Shown piece after piece: positions 31,944-42,800 of a DNA stretch of 64,000 nucleotides. The notes under the pieces are model-generated. The model saw nothing but the letters and a program-made list of their open reading frames with translations, was not told where the DNA came from and did no database searches. The stretch lies in assembly GCA_023091735.1 (NCBI GenBank), contig JALKBU010000039.1, positions 49,971 through 113,970 on the forward strand, given 5' to 3'. Position 1 is the stretch's first letter, and each line of letters opens with the position of its first letter. The translations under genes were made by a program, and so were the position numbers. The DNA comes from Trichomonas tenax. Lineage: Eukaryota; Parabasalia; Trichomonadida; Trichomonadidae.

Positions 31944-33266
31944 ATGCTAGGCTCTGAGAAAGAAGAAGTTGTTCAACAAAACATCGCTGAAACACTCGAA
32001 GACGATAAAAACAAAAATGAAATTCCAAAAGATGCAGATATTAAGTCTAAAGGAAAAGAATTCATGAATTTTATTTACGATTCTCCAACATCTGTTCATT
32101 GCGCCGAAAATTTCATCAGCATTCTCAAATCGAAAGGCTACGAAGAGCTAAAAGAGGACGATGATTTGTCTAATGCTCCAAATAAGTTTTATATCAAAAG
32201 CGGTTTCGGAAATTTAGTCGTTATTAACAAAAACGATTTATCTCGTGCTACAATCGCAGTTGCACGCTCAGATTTCCCATGTTTCAAAGTTTCACACAAA
32301 TCTTATCGCCAATCAGCTCTTTGTGAGCAATTACGTACAGAACCTCTCGGAAACGGTCTTTGGTTCTCGTGGACAGACAGAGATTTAAGAATTGCTGGCC
32401 AGGCTTTAATTAATCAAGAAAATGAAGAATCTGTTGTTAAATACTTCAAATCACCTGTTCCAATCGCTGTTATTCCATCTCTTGCTGTTCACTTGGCATC
32501 AGGAAGTGGTGTTAAACCAGTTTTCAAGATTAATCGACATTTCTTCCCAATCGTCGCTCTTTCTAAAGGCAAATCAAAGCAAAATCTCGAGCAATCACCA
32601 GTTCTCATGAACTTCATCGCTCAACTTTGCGACACAACACCAGAAAACATTTTATCTTTCGATGTTTACTTAAGCGATTCAGAAAAGCCAGAATATGTTG
32701 GCATTGATGAAGAATTCATCGTTGGACAGGGTATCGTCGGTCCAGGAACAGCTTATGCCGCATTTCAAGGTTTCATTAATTCAAATGATCCAACAAAGGG
32801 AACAAACGTTTTCGTTCTCCTCGACAATGAATCATTCAAGTCCAGATTGATCTCCAGGACACTCACAAGGCTGGGATTGCCTTCATGCGCTTACAGCAAT
32901 TCTCAGTTATTCACTGTTTCAGGAACACCAGGAAATCATCCAAACTTCTCTAAAGACTCTGATGCCGTCGGCCTTGGACACGGAATTATGTATAACTGCA
33001 GCAGCGACATGAACTACGCTTCCATTTCATCAGGTGTTGCCAAGATGCAGTACATTGCTAAAAAGGCGAACATCAAGTTAACGCCGAATATTCCTAAGTT
33101 TAAGAATGAGTCTGCTGCACCTGATCTCGCAGCTAAACTTGGAATGCAGTCAACAGAAATCGTTATCCCGGTTCTCGGCGTTGGATCTATTAGAGAAATG
33201 GCTCATTATGATGATGTTGATACAATGATTAAGTATATCACAAATCTTTATAATTTGTTGGAATAA
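31944..33266 (+). CDS. M18 (aspartyl aminopeptidase) family protein lacking all zinc ligands
   Basis: Intact 440-residue protein. The M18 fold is clear: FIYDSPTSVHCAENFISILK, YIKSGFGNLVV, GLWFSWTDRDLRIAGQAL, and IPSLAVHLA with HFFPIVAL. Every metal-binding position of active M18 enzymes is changed, however. The AHTDSP histidine is Arg108 (ARSDFP). The aspartate of RLDN is Val. In the DNEE motif the first Glu remains but the second, a zinc ligand, is Ser. The aspartate of SADMAHAVHPN is missing (SGTPGNHPN). The histidine of MHSIRE is Gly (GVGSIRE). It is therefore predicted to be a pseudo-aminopeptidase with a structural or scaffolding role. The ATG at 31944 is chosen as first ATG; the frame is open a few codons upstream but only through a GTG. 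Confidence 0.85.
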   Translation: MLGSEKEEVVQQNIAETLEDDKNKNEIPKDADIKSKGKEFMNFIYDSPTSVHCAENFISILKSKGYEELKEDDDLSNAPNKFYIKSGFGNLVVINKNDLSRATIAVARSDFPCFKVSHKSYRQSALCEQLRTEPLGNGLWFSWTDRDLRIAGQALINQENEESVVKYFKSPVPIAVIPSLAVHLASGSGVKPVFKINRHFFPIVALSKGKSKQNLEQSPVLMNFIAQLCDTTPENILSFDVYLSDSEKPEYVGIDEEFIVGQGIVGPGTAYAAFQGFINSNDPTKGTNVFVLLDNESFKSRLISRTLTRLGLPSCAYSNSQLFTVSGTPGNHPNFSKDSDAVGLGHGIMYNCSSDMNYASISSGVAKMQYIAKKANIKLTPNIPKFKNESAAPDLAAKLGMQSTEIVIPVLGVGSIREMAHYDDVDTMIKYITNLYNLLE

Positions 33267-33339
33267 AAAAAAAAACGAAAAATACTATTAAACATACAAA
33301 CATTTATCTATTAAAAAACAATAATATAAAACAAACAAA

Positions 33340-34539
33340 TTATAAAAAGGACGAAGTTTGAGTTTGGTTATCTTTCTCGATTTTCGCTGCTAAAAGAAAA
33401 TCAATTAATTTCTGCGGAACAAGTAATTTAGCCATACCTACAGACATTGGCACCAATGTTCCATCTGATAAGTGCGCAATTACTTGTTTATGAGATTTAA
33501 TTAAATTTATATTTGAAAATCCAACAATTGGTTTACCATTGAGTCTCTTAGATAGTTTGACACCTGAATCTACTTTATAAGTAAAATTCAAGTTTGTTTT
33601 CTTTAAATCAAATGATTCCATTTTCATTCCTGGTTTGTATTCAAAAACAAACTTTTGTATTGCAGTTTCTTCTTCTGATTTTGCTGATTGATCGCGTGAC
33701 TGTTCGGTAAATGTCGATTTTGGATGTATTTCAGGGGCATGATCAGGTAATATAATCGGAAGGGGCAGTTGGTGGTTTTCAATTTGTTTCTCTTTAACTT
33801 TTTCGACTTTTTGTGAAGGTTTTTGGATTTCAATCTCTGAATAATCATTTTCTTCTTTTTCTGATTCATCTGACGAAGCAGGTATGAATGCAGCGCGAGT
33901 TTGAAGCGATTGCTTGACATTCTTTCGTGATAAATTTGCCGCATTTCTTCGAACTTTGTTTTTTGCTGCAGAAGCATCAAGCTTTATCGATAAAGAGGGC
34001 GGTTTTTGAGTCTGCGGAATTTGATCTGTTACGAATTTTCGGATTTTAGGTTTCATTTGTGTTTTTGCAATAGTATTTGTTTGAGCTTGTGGCTCTTCTA
34101 TTGTTTTTTTGGGCGGCGGTGTTGGTTTTTGTTCTTCTTGTAATAGTGGTGAATCGATATCATCATAACTCGAATCTGAATCAAAACGTGTTTTCATTGA
34201 TATCGATTTTGGTTGAGATTTAGGGACTGGCTCTGGTGGATTTTGTTTTTCTTTAATCTTTTGCCCTTGTTTTTCTAACAAAATTTGATTCCTAATATTA
34301 ACTTGGCTTTTTCTAAATTCTCTATCGATTCTTTTCGCTTTTGCTGACCTCTGGAATTTATTTAGAATCCCTGGGCAGTTTTGTAAGTTCTCTCGCGGTT
34401 CCCAAGTATCGTATTCTTGAGTTTCGTATCCTTTCCATCGAATGAGGAATAGTTCGATACCATCCCTCCACACTTTGTCTAAAATGGAGTGAACTTCGAA
34501 TACATTCGGATCCGGATCAACTCCAAAATTATCAGTCAT
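33340..34539 (-). CDS. Chromodomain protein (HP1/Polycomb-type reader), 399 residues
   Basis: An N-terminal chromodomain (about residues 14-70) reads FEVHSILDKVWRDGIELFLI, then RWKGYETQEYDTWEPRENL. The aromatic cage for methyl-lysine is present as Phe/Trp/Tyr. A long basic, Gln/Pro/Ser-rich disordered linker follows. A C-terminal region of about 100 residues (GKPIVGFSNINLIKS, VIAHLSDGTLVPMSVGMAK, LLVPQKLIDFLLAA) looks folded and could act as a dimerisation or shadow-like domain. It probably binds methylated histone H3 in silent chromatin. The start is the ATG at 34539; the preceding in-frame TTG is not used in eukaryotes. TTTGACATCATAA lies about 15 bases upstream, and a TTTACATGTCA at 34569. 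It is convergent with the M18 gene. Confidence 0.85.
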   Translation of the reverse strand: MTDNFGVDPDPNVFEVHSILDKVWRDGIELFLIRWKGYETQEYDTWEPRENLQNCPGILNKFQRSAKAKRIDREFRKSQVNIRNQILLEKQGQKIKEKQNPPEPVPKSQPKSISMKTRFDSDSSYDDIDSPLLQEEQKPTPPPKKTIEEPQAQTNTIAKTQMKPKIRKFVTDQIPQTQKPPSLSIKLDASAAKNKVRRNAANLSRKNVKQSLQTRAAFIPASSDESEKEENDYSEIEIQKPSQKVEKVKEKQIENHQLPLPIILPDHAPEIHPKSTFTEQSRDQSAKSEEETAIQKFVFEYKPGMKMESFDLKKTNLNFTYKVDSGVKLSKRLNGKPIVGFSNINLIKSHKQVIAHLSDGTLVPMSVGMAKLLVPQKLIDFLLAAKIEKDNQTQTSSFL

Positions 34540-34879
34540 CAAAAAATTATGATGTCAAATTTGCTGAATTTACATGTCAAGAAGCAAATTCCAAAACCAA
34601 TCATTTTCTCCAACTTCTAATCGACTTTGAACAATTTTACTAAATAATTTATTTTCTATATAACTACTTCATTATATATAATATGTTTGAAATCATTTAA
34701 TCAGAGTTTGCTTAATTTGATTATTCATGAATCAACATTGCTTTTAGACAATACAAAGTAATATAGAAAGCAAATATATGAAACAGTGCATTGATTACAC
34801 TAACTTAAAGCCATGACCAAAACAATCAATTCAAAATTAATCATTTTGGAAGTGAAAATAATCATATGATCCTATAATA

Positions 34880-34936
34880 GCAGTTTTTCAACATTTTTTT
34901 CGGGCGCTATCGCGCCCATAAACGTCCAAAAACTGC
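34880..34936. repeat. Nested hairpin with GC core
   Basis: Outer arms GCAGTTTTT and AAAAACTGC enclose a perfect inner stem GGGCGC/GCGCCC (34902-34917, loop TATC). This is unusual GC content for the region. It lies 75 bases from the larger hairpin. Confidence 0.8.
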
Positions 34937-35011
34937 TAATTTATTGAGCTATTAAATGAATTAATACAGTACGTCTCAGAGCTAAGATAGAAAAGAAAGT
35001 TTTCTTCTGAA

Positions 35012-35101
35012 TTTGCTTTTCTCTGCGGTCTCTGGTGCTGCGTGCAGCTATAGAATGAAGTACAGCTGCACGCAGCACCAGAGACCGCAGAGAAGAGCAA
35101 A
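35012..35101. repeat. GC-rich near-perfect hairpin, 29 bp perfect stem
   Basis: 35021-35049 is the exact reverse complement of 35064-35092 (key words CTGCGGTCTCTGGTGCTGCG and its complement), with a 14-base loop. Pairing extends outward with one mismatch to about 35012 and 35101, and weak similarity continues further (TCTCAGAG on the left against CTCTGAGA on the right). It could be a transposon remnant, a structured RNA or a replication/recombination site. Confidence 0.85.
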
Positions 35102-36819
35102 CACTTTGTTAATCGAAGTTATCTCTGAGATGTAATAACGATAGCTATTGATTCATAATTTCAACTTCCTATCATTATTTAGAATAGGGCAAGTAAAATA
35201 TAATGAAATAATTTCCATCATTTTTCTAATTTTCGCTCATTTTTATTTCGTCCTGATTGGTATTTAAACTGAGCGTTGTATATCCGCAATTTCAATTGTT
35301 GCCGAATCAAAATTTCCTAAATTTCCGAAATTGAAATAATTTAATGTTTTCATTCTATGCAATCCAATAACACGAATTCTTACAAAGTTTACGTGCATAT
35401 CATCAATGCCAAGTCATGACAATATCTTCTTACATTACCTTCTTCGCTCTCATAAAATGTCACTTTTCATTATTCTTAATGAAGCAGACAACCCTTTATT
35501 GTCATTTAGTTCTTCCAAATTAACATCTCCATCCATTCTCGAATTACATTCAGAAGCCTCAGTTAATCATTCTTTTAAATTTCATCAATACAATCAAAGC
35601 GATTTTTATATCATAAATAATTATCTGCTTTTATGCATTTTTAGTATCTAGTTGATATCTCATCACTGCTGCTATACTAATATTACCTATTAATTGCATA
35701 TTTGTTCTTTATTTCCTTCGGCAAATTTTCTTAATCTAGAATTCAGTCTGGCTATTCATATCCACAATTGTACTGCAACTATATCCTTTCATTTACACAT
35801 TCATTCTCCGGATTTATACTTGTTATTGTTTTTCAGTGTATAAGTCATGACATAGTTATTTAGATATACAAATTGGATGTAATTATGACATGCTTTTGAC
35901 GTGTTATTTGTAAATTATCTATACACATTGTAATAATTAATTTGCACAAGAATAATTTCCATAGATCTGATTTCATTGCCTACAATAGTTACAATTCTTA
36001 TATTTATACCAATCCTGTACTATGCAATAATAATACATCGATCAAATTTATAATTTTATCACAATTATCAGAATTGCTAAAATTTAACAAATATAACATA
36101 AAATAGAATGTGTAGATGCTGCTTAATATTATATTAGTATTTGGTTAAATCAAGTATATTTTTCATAGATAAATCTTCAATTTTCTTCTTTTTACAAAAT
36201 TTAGAATAATATTTTTGTAAATGTGAACACCACATTGCCAATAGCTATTTTATAACAAGTGAGAAAGATTTTAAGCTAAATTCTAAATTTTATAAAAAAT
36301 TTCAATCTTCTTATTTTGCACGGTGTTAAGCATGTATTCATATGCGGAAACATGTGCATATTGACACCTCATTGTTTGCTTTCAATGATTTAAGTTTTAT
36401 TTCGACTTACGTAACAAAATTTGTCTTTTAGTTCATGGGTAGAGGTCATGAAAATTTTCCAATGTTAGGGAAAGTAGGGTATTTCATATTGAAGAACGTT
36501 TAATAACAATACAGATTTTAATATACACCATGATCTTGTGATTAAAGTAACATTAATTCTTCAATATCGAGAAAAAGTATCAAAAAGGTCAAATGTGTTA
36601 TTTTCTAATGATAAGTTGATTTTGTATCAGGAGAACTCATAACTTTAGTATTTAGATAGAATGGTTATATTGGTTTTCTGAATTAATAAGGAATTGGAGT
36701 CGGTCAGAATGAAATCGGAGTTTGAGATAGTTTTTTGCCATCGGTTTCTGCCAATTGTCTTGATTTTTGCCATTTGCTAAAATATTTGACAGATTTTAAG
36801 AAAATGTCAAATTAAAATA

Positions 36820-39800
36820 ATGTTTTCGAAATTCTTCGGTAATCGATCAAAGGAAGTCATAGATCCGGTGATCCAAATATGGGTGAAGTGGTTCACCGTC
36901 GATGCTCCGAAGCAGTCACATTTACAGAGTCTTCCGCCTGAATTATTGCCGATTTATAATAATATTCAGCCTGAATATTACACGAAGCAACAAGTATTTA
37001 AGACTAAAGAGACACTTGATGCAAATTATTTCATCAACTTGTTCAAACTCAACGATCCATTAAACCAAAAAGTCGAAATATTAGTTGAATTCGTAAATAC
37101 TTCAACAACATTAATGATACAACAGGACAGAATCGGCCAAGTAATTTTACCTTCGATTTATCAATATTTAATTCGATATTTATTCCAATTTCCAACAAAT
37201 TTAAATCTCGCTCGAAATAACGATGTACAAGCCCTACTTTTCGTCCAGAAAGTTTATCCCTTACTCACTTTCTTTTTCACACGTAACATTGATAATGTTT
37301 CAGATGCGATTTTTCTTTTGAAATCTTTTTATGACAGAATCTCAAACTTGTTGAATGACAGAATCTTCATACAAGAGTTTTTTCCCGAAATCCTCAATAT
37401 CACATTGAACTATCTTACAGCTTTACAAAATAATTCGCCTGATTCTTTTCCAATGTTTTTATTTTTACTGAATTATTATCATATGTGGATTTCAAAGATA
37501 CATACCCCGCAGTTTACTACAGATAATTTAACTGATTGCATTAAAATATGCGATGGAATGTCAAAAATCAATCCAGAATTCGCGATTACATACAAATCTC
37601 AACTTATTGATCCAATACTCACTTATGGCTTCAACATGCTCAGTTTTCTTTACATTCCTTCAAACAATCCTGTTGAAGATTTTGATATTGTTTACCTCGG
37701 CATTTCATTCTTGAGATTTCTCGAGTTTTATACAAGCCTGGGACCTTCATTCGCACAAACGATATTCAAGCATCAAATGTTACACTTTATCGGAGCTTTC
37801 GTGATGTGGACTCTTGATAGATTTCCGATTTGCGTAGATAAATCGGAGCCTGAAGAGGTCTGCACTTCGGATTTAGAATTTTTCCAGCATAAAATCTTCA
37901 CACCACCAGAATTCAAATTTATTAAGAACGTTTTACACATAACAATGCCGAAAATCTCAAATAGAAACGATATTCAAAACAGAGAGTTAATCATGCAATA
38001 CGGATATTCAGGAATAAGTGACAAAATTAGTAAAATTCCGCAATTAAAGTCAGTTTTCCTTACATTATCAAGTTTAACACTTCACGGAGACTCTTCTAAT
38101 TTGATAGAATCAGCATTTTTCACAATTATCGATTTAGTTAATAAAATGATGAGCGGAAATCGTGGATCTCTTCCATTTAAAAGCGATCCGAGAATTCTTT
38201 GTGCATCAGCGATTTTCTTCATGACACAGATTCTTTTGCAGTCACCAATCAAGTTAGTTTCTAAAGTTCTTCAAGATAAAAGTGGTTTCAAGACATTAGC
38301 AAACACTTTCATTTTTTCACCCAAATGCAACACTTGGGAAACTAACAATGAACGTGAAGATAACATTTTCTTCACAGAAACAAGATTATCCGTTTATTCA
38401 TTATTCGCTACATGTTATGCAAACGAAGAATCATCATATGTTTATGTTCTTGAAGCATTAAGTTCTATATTCTCAAGTTCAACGCCAATCATTGATGAAG
38501 CAATTCAGTTCATTTACGTTTTATTCTGCACACACGCTGATATATTCACCAAAACTCTCAGCAAAGTTAATCTCATTCAAGAAGCGTCGCAGTATATGGT
38601 GGATTTGCAAAGAATTAATATCAATATGGAAAAGGAAGACTACAATCCAAAGAAGATTAATCTCTTAGAACAAAGCCGTTATCACATTTTCAGCATTTTC
38701 GATTATTTCTCAGCAAATCCTGGAAGCAGGCTTTTGATATTCTCCGAGAAATTGTTTTGCGATTCAATTGTTCATTTCTTCTTCGAAGATATGACACAAA
38801 ATTATGCCATCGAAATGTGGGAGAACGGTTTACTTATCGATCAAGGATACATCACAGAGCAATTCAATCCATTCATTCATATGTTTGAATTACAAAACAG
38901 CATCATCACAGAAGCATCGAATCACAACGATGATGACGATTGGATTTCATTCATGTACAGACTTTTACAAGCTTTGGACAAAGTAATTCTTTTGAACAAG
39001 AAGACATTGATTTCTTATATCACGAAATATAACTTATTAGAAATCATTTCAAATTTACCAAATATTACTTCCGCTGATGATAAGAAGTTGAATTTTGTGA
39101 ATCTTATATTGCATATCTTCTTCTTAGTTATCCAAGGATCTCCATTTCTTCGCAAATCAGCATCAAAGAAACCAATGGAAAATATTTCAGATATTTTATC
39201 AGGTTTGCAATATGGCGATGACACAATCAAACTTTTATTGTCATTGATATTCGAGAAGTCATTGGATATCCATAATCTACCACGGAACATGGACATCAAT
39301 AATGCTAAAATTATTCCAGCTATTCATAAGTCTTCAAAGCATTTATACGCTCATGATATCATTTTCAATTATTTATCCAAAGTTTGCACATTATCTGTTA
39401 CAAACAAACTCAAACTCTTCATGTCTAATACACCACTTGTTATTTTGAAATATATCCAGAGTTTCAACAGTTTCCCATCAACAAAGAAAGATGGTTCTTA
39501 TTCGCCAACAGTTAACTGGATGCTTATTCTGTTTTCCACTGTTTCATCTGCAGTTTTCAAATGGAAGACATTTTATGAAGCACTGAGATCAATGAGACCA
39601 GCCGAGAAGACAAAGATGTGGTGGACAGTTCAATTGATTTCGACATTTTCAACAATCCTGAGTGAAATTTCATCAAGACCGCCTTCATCATTTTTCCACT
39701 TCCATGGAAGAAGAACAGGCATTGATCTTCCAGTTCTTCCAGCAGGAGTCCTTTCACAGGGCTTCACATTCGTTGTTAGATTGGAATTAGGATCTACAAC

Positions 39801-42800
39801 ATCATTGGATGGAAGCAGAGCTTCTCTTTTATCATTAGTTGATGCTCAAGGATATACATTGGATCTTTTCTTTGAAGATCATAAATTAATCTTCGAGTCA
39901 TACAAAGGCAAGGAGAAAATCCAAAGTGTTGTCATCTCCAAGATCAAACGCGGTGAACAAGTTCCATTAGAATTCTTGCAAAACGTTTGGAACAGAATCA
40001 TATTCACAATGAATGAAAAGAAAATTGCAACATTGTGGATTGATAGAATTTGCTATCACGAATTCCAATGCAAAGGATTTAAGTTGGATGGCGAAATCAA
40101 AGGCGGAAAGATTGCATGCAACGCACCCAAGCAATTTAGACCAACAGAAGACACTTTGGTTGCAAATATATCATCAATTTACTTGTTTGATAGATGCTTA
40201 AGCCAAGAAAACATTCAGAGAATTGCAAGTCTTCCAAATGATTATTGCTTTGGATTCTCTCCTTCACAAGCTTCTTCTTTCCCTGATGTTCCACAGGAAT
40301 TGTTTACTGACGAAATCGATAACTCTCTCATTTTATGTCTGAACGCAAGAATGACAAATGGTTCGATTTGCGCAAACTTCACACGAAGAGGTATTGGAAA
40401 TGCTGAAGTTAGAGCACAAATCATTCCATTCTCAACATCATTCATTGATGTTACATCAAATATGGGCGGCTTAAATGTATTCTTACCACTTTTAGAACAA
40501 GTCGATTATCCAATTCACGGAGAAGAGACAAACGATGCAACAAACTTCCTTCTCGCATTGCTTGGCTTATTCAATCAATTCTTGAACAACTCCGACATGA
40601 TTCAACATGACTTCTTTGCAAGTGATGGAATGAAGAGTTTGGCTTATTTGCTTTCTAAGATTCAGCCAATTACAATGCATTCAAGAGTTATTACACAGAT
40701 CACAGAAATGTTCCAATCAATCAAAACACAACAGAACAAGTTAATCATGATTAGAGATCTTTTCTTGAACTTCCCAATGTGGGAGAAACATCTTCCAGAA
40801 ACAAAGATTGCTGTTGTTGAATATGCTTGGAAGTACATTTATTCTAAAGAAATTGAGCTTTTCAAGAAGTCAGCAACAATAGAATATCTTCTTCTGTTAA
40901 CAATTGATCAACCAGTTGCTGAAATTCGAAGAGCATATTGGGATTTGATCCAAAATTTGGCTCCTCACAAGTTCGAATTATCAGATCAAATATTAATGTT
41001 TGAAGTCTCAATGCTCGATAATCAACAAGAAGTGCGACTCGAGATACTCAAAAACATGTATATTTTAATGAAGAAGAAGATTAATGGCTTCCACAAGATC
41101 GTTGAGAAATATAAGATGTTTATGCCTTTCAATCAATATCTTGCAATTTCTGCATGTGAAGATGTTAGAATATTTGGTCTTAAGTTCATTTGTTTGATTT
41201 ATCATCACTTAATGTCTGGTGTAATGTCACCAACTCTCGAAGAACCAGAAACAATGTTCATCAACGCAATTCTTGCAATGATTCCAGTTTACAATCCAAA
41301 TAAGTCCACTCCACGAATGTTGGAAATCGTTACAAAAATATTCTTCAAGAAACCAAAGATGCAGAGTGGTTTATTTCCATTCATTATTTACTTATCTTCT
41401 ATCTATGAACCAGCAGAATTCAGGCCATTCTTTGACAAAGTTCTTGAAAAGGATGACATTTGTTTGATGATTTCTTTGGCTCCTGCATGGATGATGTGGA
41501 TGTTGTATGCAATGATTCAAACAAACAGACCTTCACTCAAATTTGGTACTGATGAATTGATTCATACAGTCATTGCCAAAATTGTTTTGCAAATGGTTCT
41601 TCATCCATTACCAACAAGTGACAAGACGAAAGATCCTCCACCTGTTGCTGCAATGATTGCATTCTTCATGCATGTTTTGATCTTCAACAAACATGATACA
41701 ACACCAATGATTCGCAACATTTTGGAAATGATGCTGAATATGGTTATTTCAAATGTTTCTAAGTATAACAATGAGCAATTGCAATCAATCATTCAGCCAA
41801 CAGTTAGATTTATGTTCTATCCAGAAAACGGCGAAATTTTCAAAGATAATGTTCAATTATTGGAAATGGCAAATGTCGAATACAAAGATTTACTTGCAAA
41901 ATTTGTTTCTGGGCATGTTCCACTTTTAATTTTCAAGCAGATATTCTCAAGAGAGCGTGTTAAGGATGTTCACACAACATTTTCATTAAGAGTCCAAGAC
42001 AATGTTTGGTTAGACAACAAGTTAGCGAAGATGCTCATTGACATAATGGGACACTTGAAGGATAAAGAGTTGTCTGAAATGAGAATGAAAGTCAGTGAAG
42101 TTACAGCTTTAATTGCTGCCACACTTATTCACACTGATCATGAGCAGACGCTTAGATACATTACATCAATCAAGCCAATTATTTCTAATGATTTCTTGGC
42201 TCTTTCTATTGTCGGCGAAGCTGTTTACAGAGTTTCAATTAAACACGATGAAGCTATGTTCCCAACGTTCATTGGTATGTATCCAGAAATCATCAATCGT
42301 ATTCAGAAGAAACCAGCTGAAGGCCTAACATATCTCAATGATCAGTTCTTTGTTGCCGAAATATTCAACGAATTGTTCAAGGAAATCAGAATTTACAACA
42401 CGATGGCTGATGATGCTGAAAAAGTTTCGATTGCCATTACAAGGACAATGAGAGATTACATTGAAACGTGCCAACCAACAATTTCCAAACTCGATCCTGA
42501 AGCAGCTCAATTGATTAATAACACCCTCTTTAGAAGGAGACATACTGAGATCTTGAATGAATACAAGATCCAGCAGTTCTCATGTGAAAAGGCTTGGAGA
42601 AGAGTTTGGCGTAATCTTTCGACAAACGGAAGTCCCTGGAGCACAGTTGAAAATGCGCAACACTGGAAACTTGCACAGAGATGGGATTCACTTTACAGAA
42701 GACTCTTCATGAAACCAAATCTTGAATTTGATCCACACGTCAAAGCTTCATTCAGGAGAGATGCTACAAGTGAATCTGCAGCTCAAGAATTATTCCTCAA

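Larger units (their letters stand above)
34540..36819. other. Intergenic, contains two strong hairpins
   Basis: 2.3 kb between divergent genes. The hairpins at 34880-34936 and 35012-35101 are listed separately. A TGTCACTTTT (complement of AAAAGTGACA) lies at 35459-35468. An 81-codon plus frame at 35406-35651 shows no domain. TTTGACAGATTTTAAG and ATGTCAAAT lie in the last 35 bases before the BEACH gene. Confidence 0.55.

Noticed and set aside
34540..34542. TTG start for the chromodomain gene
   Set aside because: The next codon is ATG; TTG is not a credible eukaryotic start.
35406..35651. 81-codon plus-strand frame
   Set aside because: No recognisable features; low-complexity composition of the spacer.
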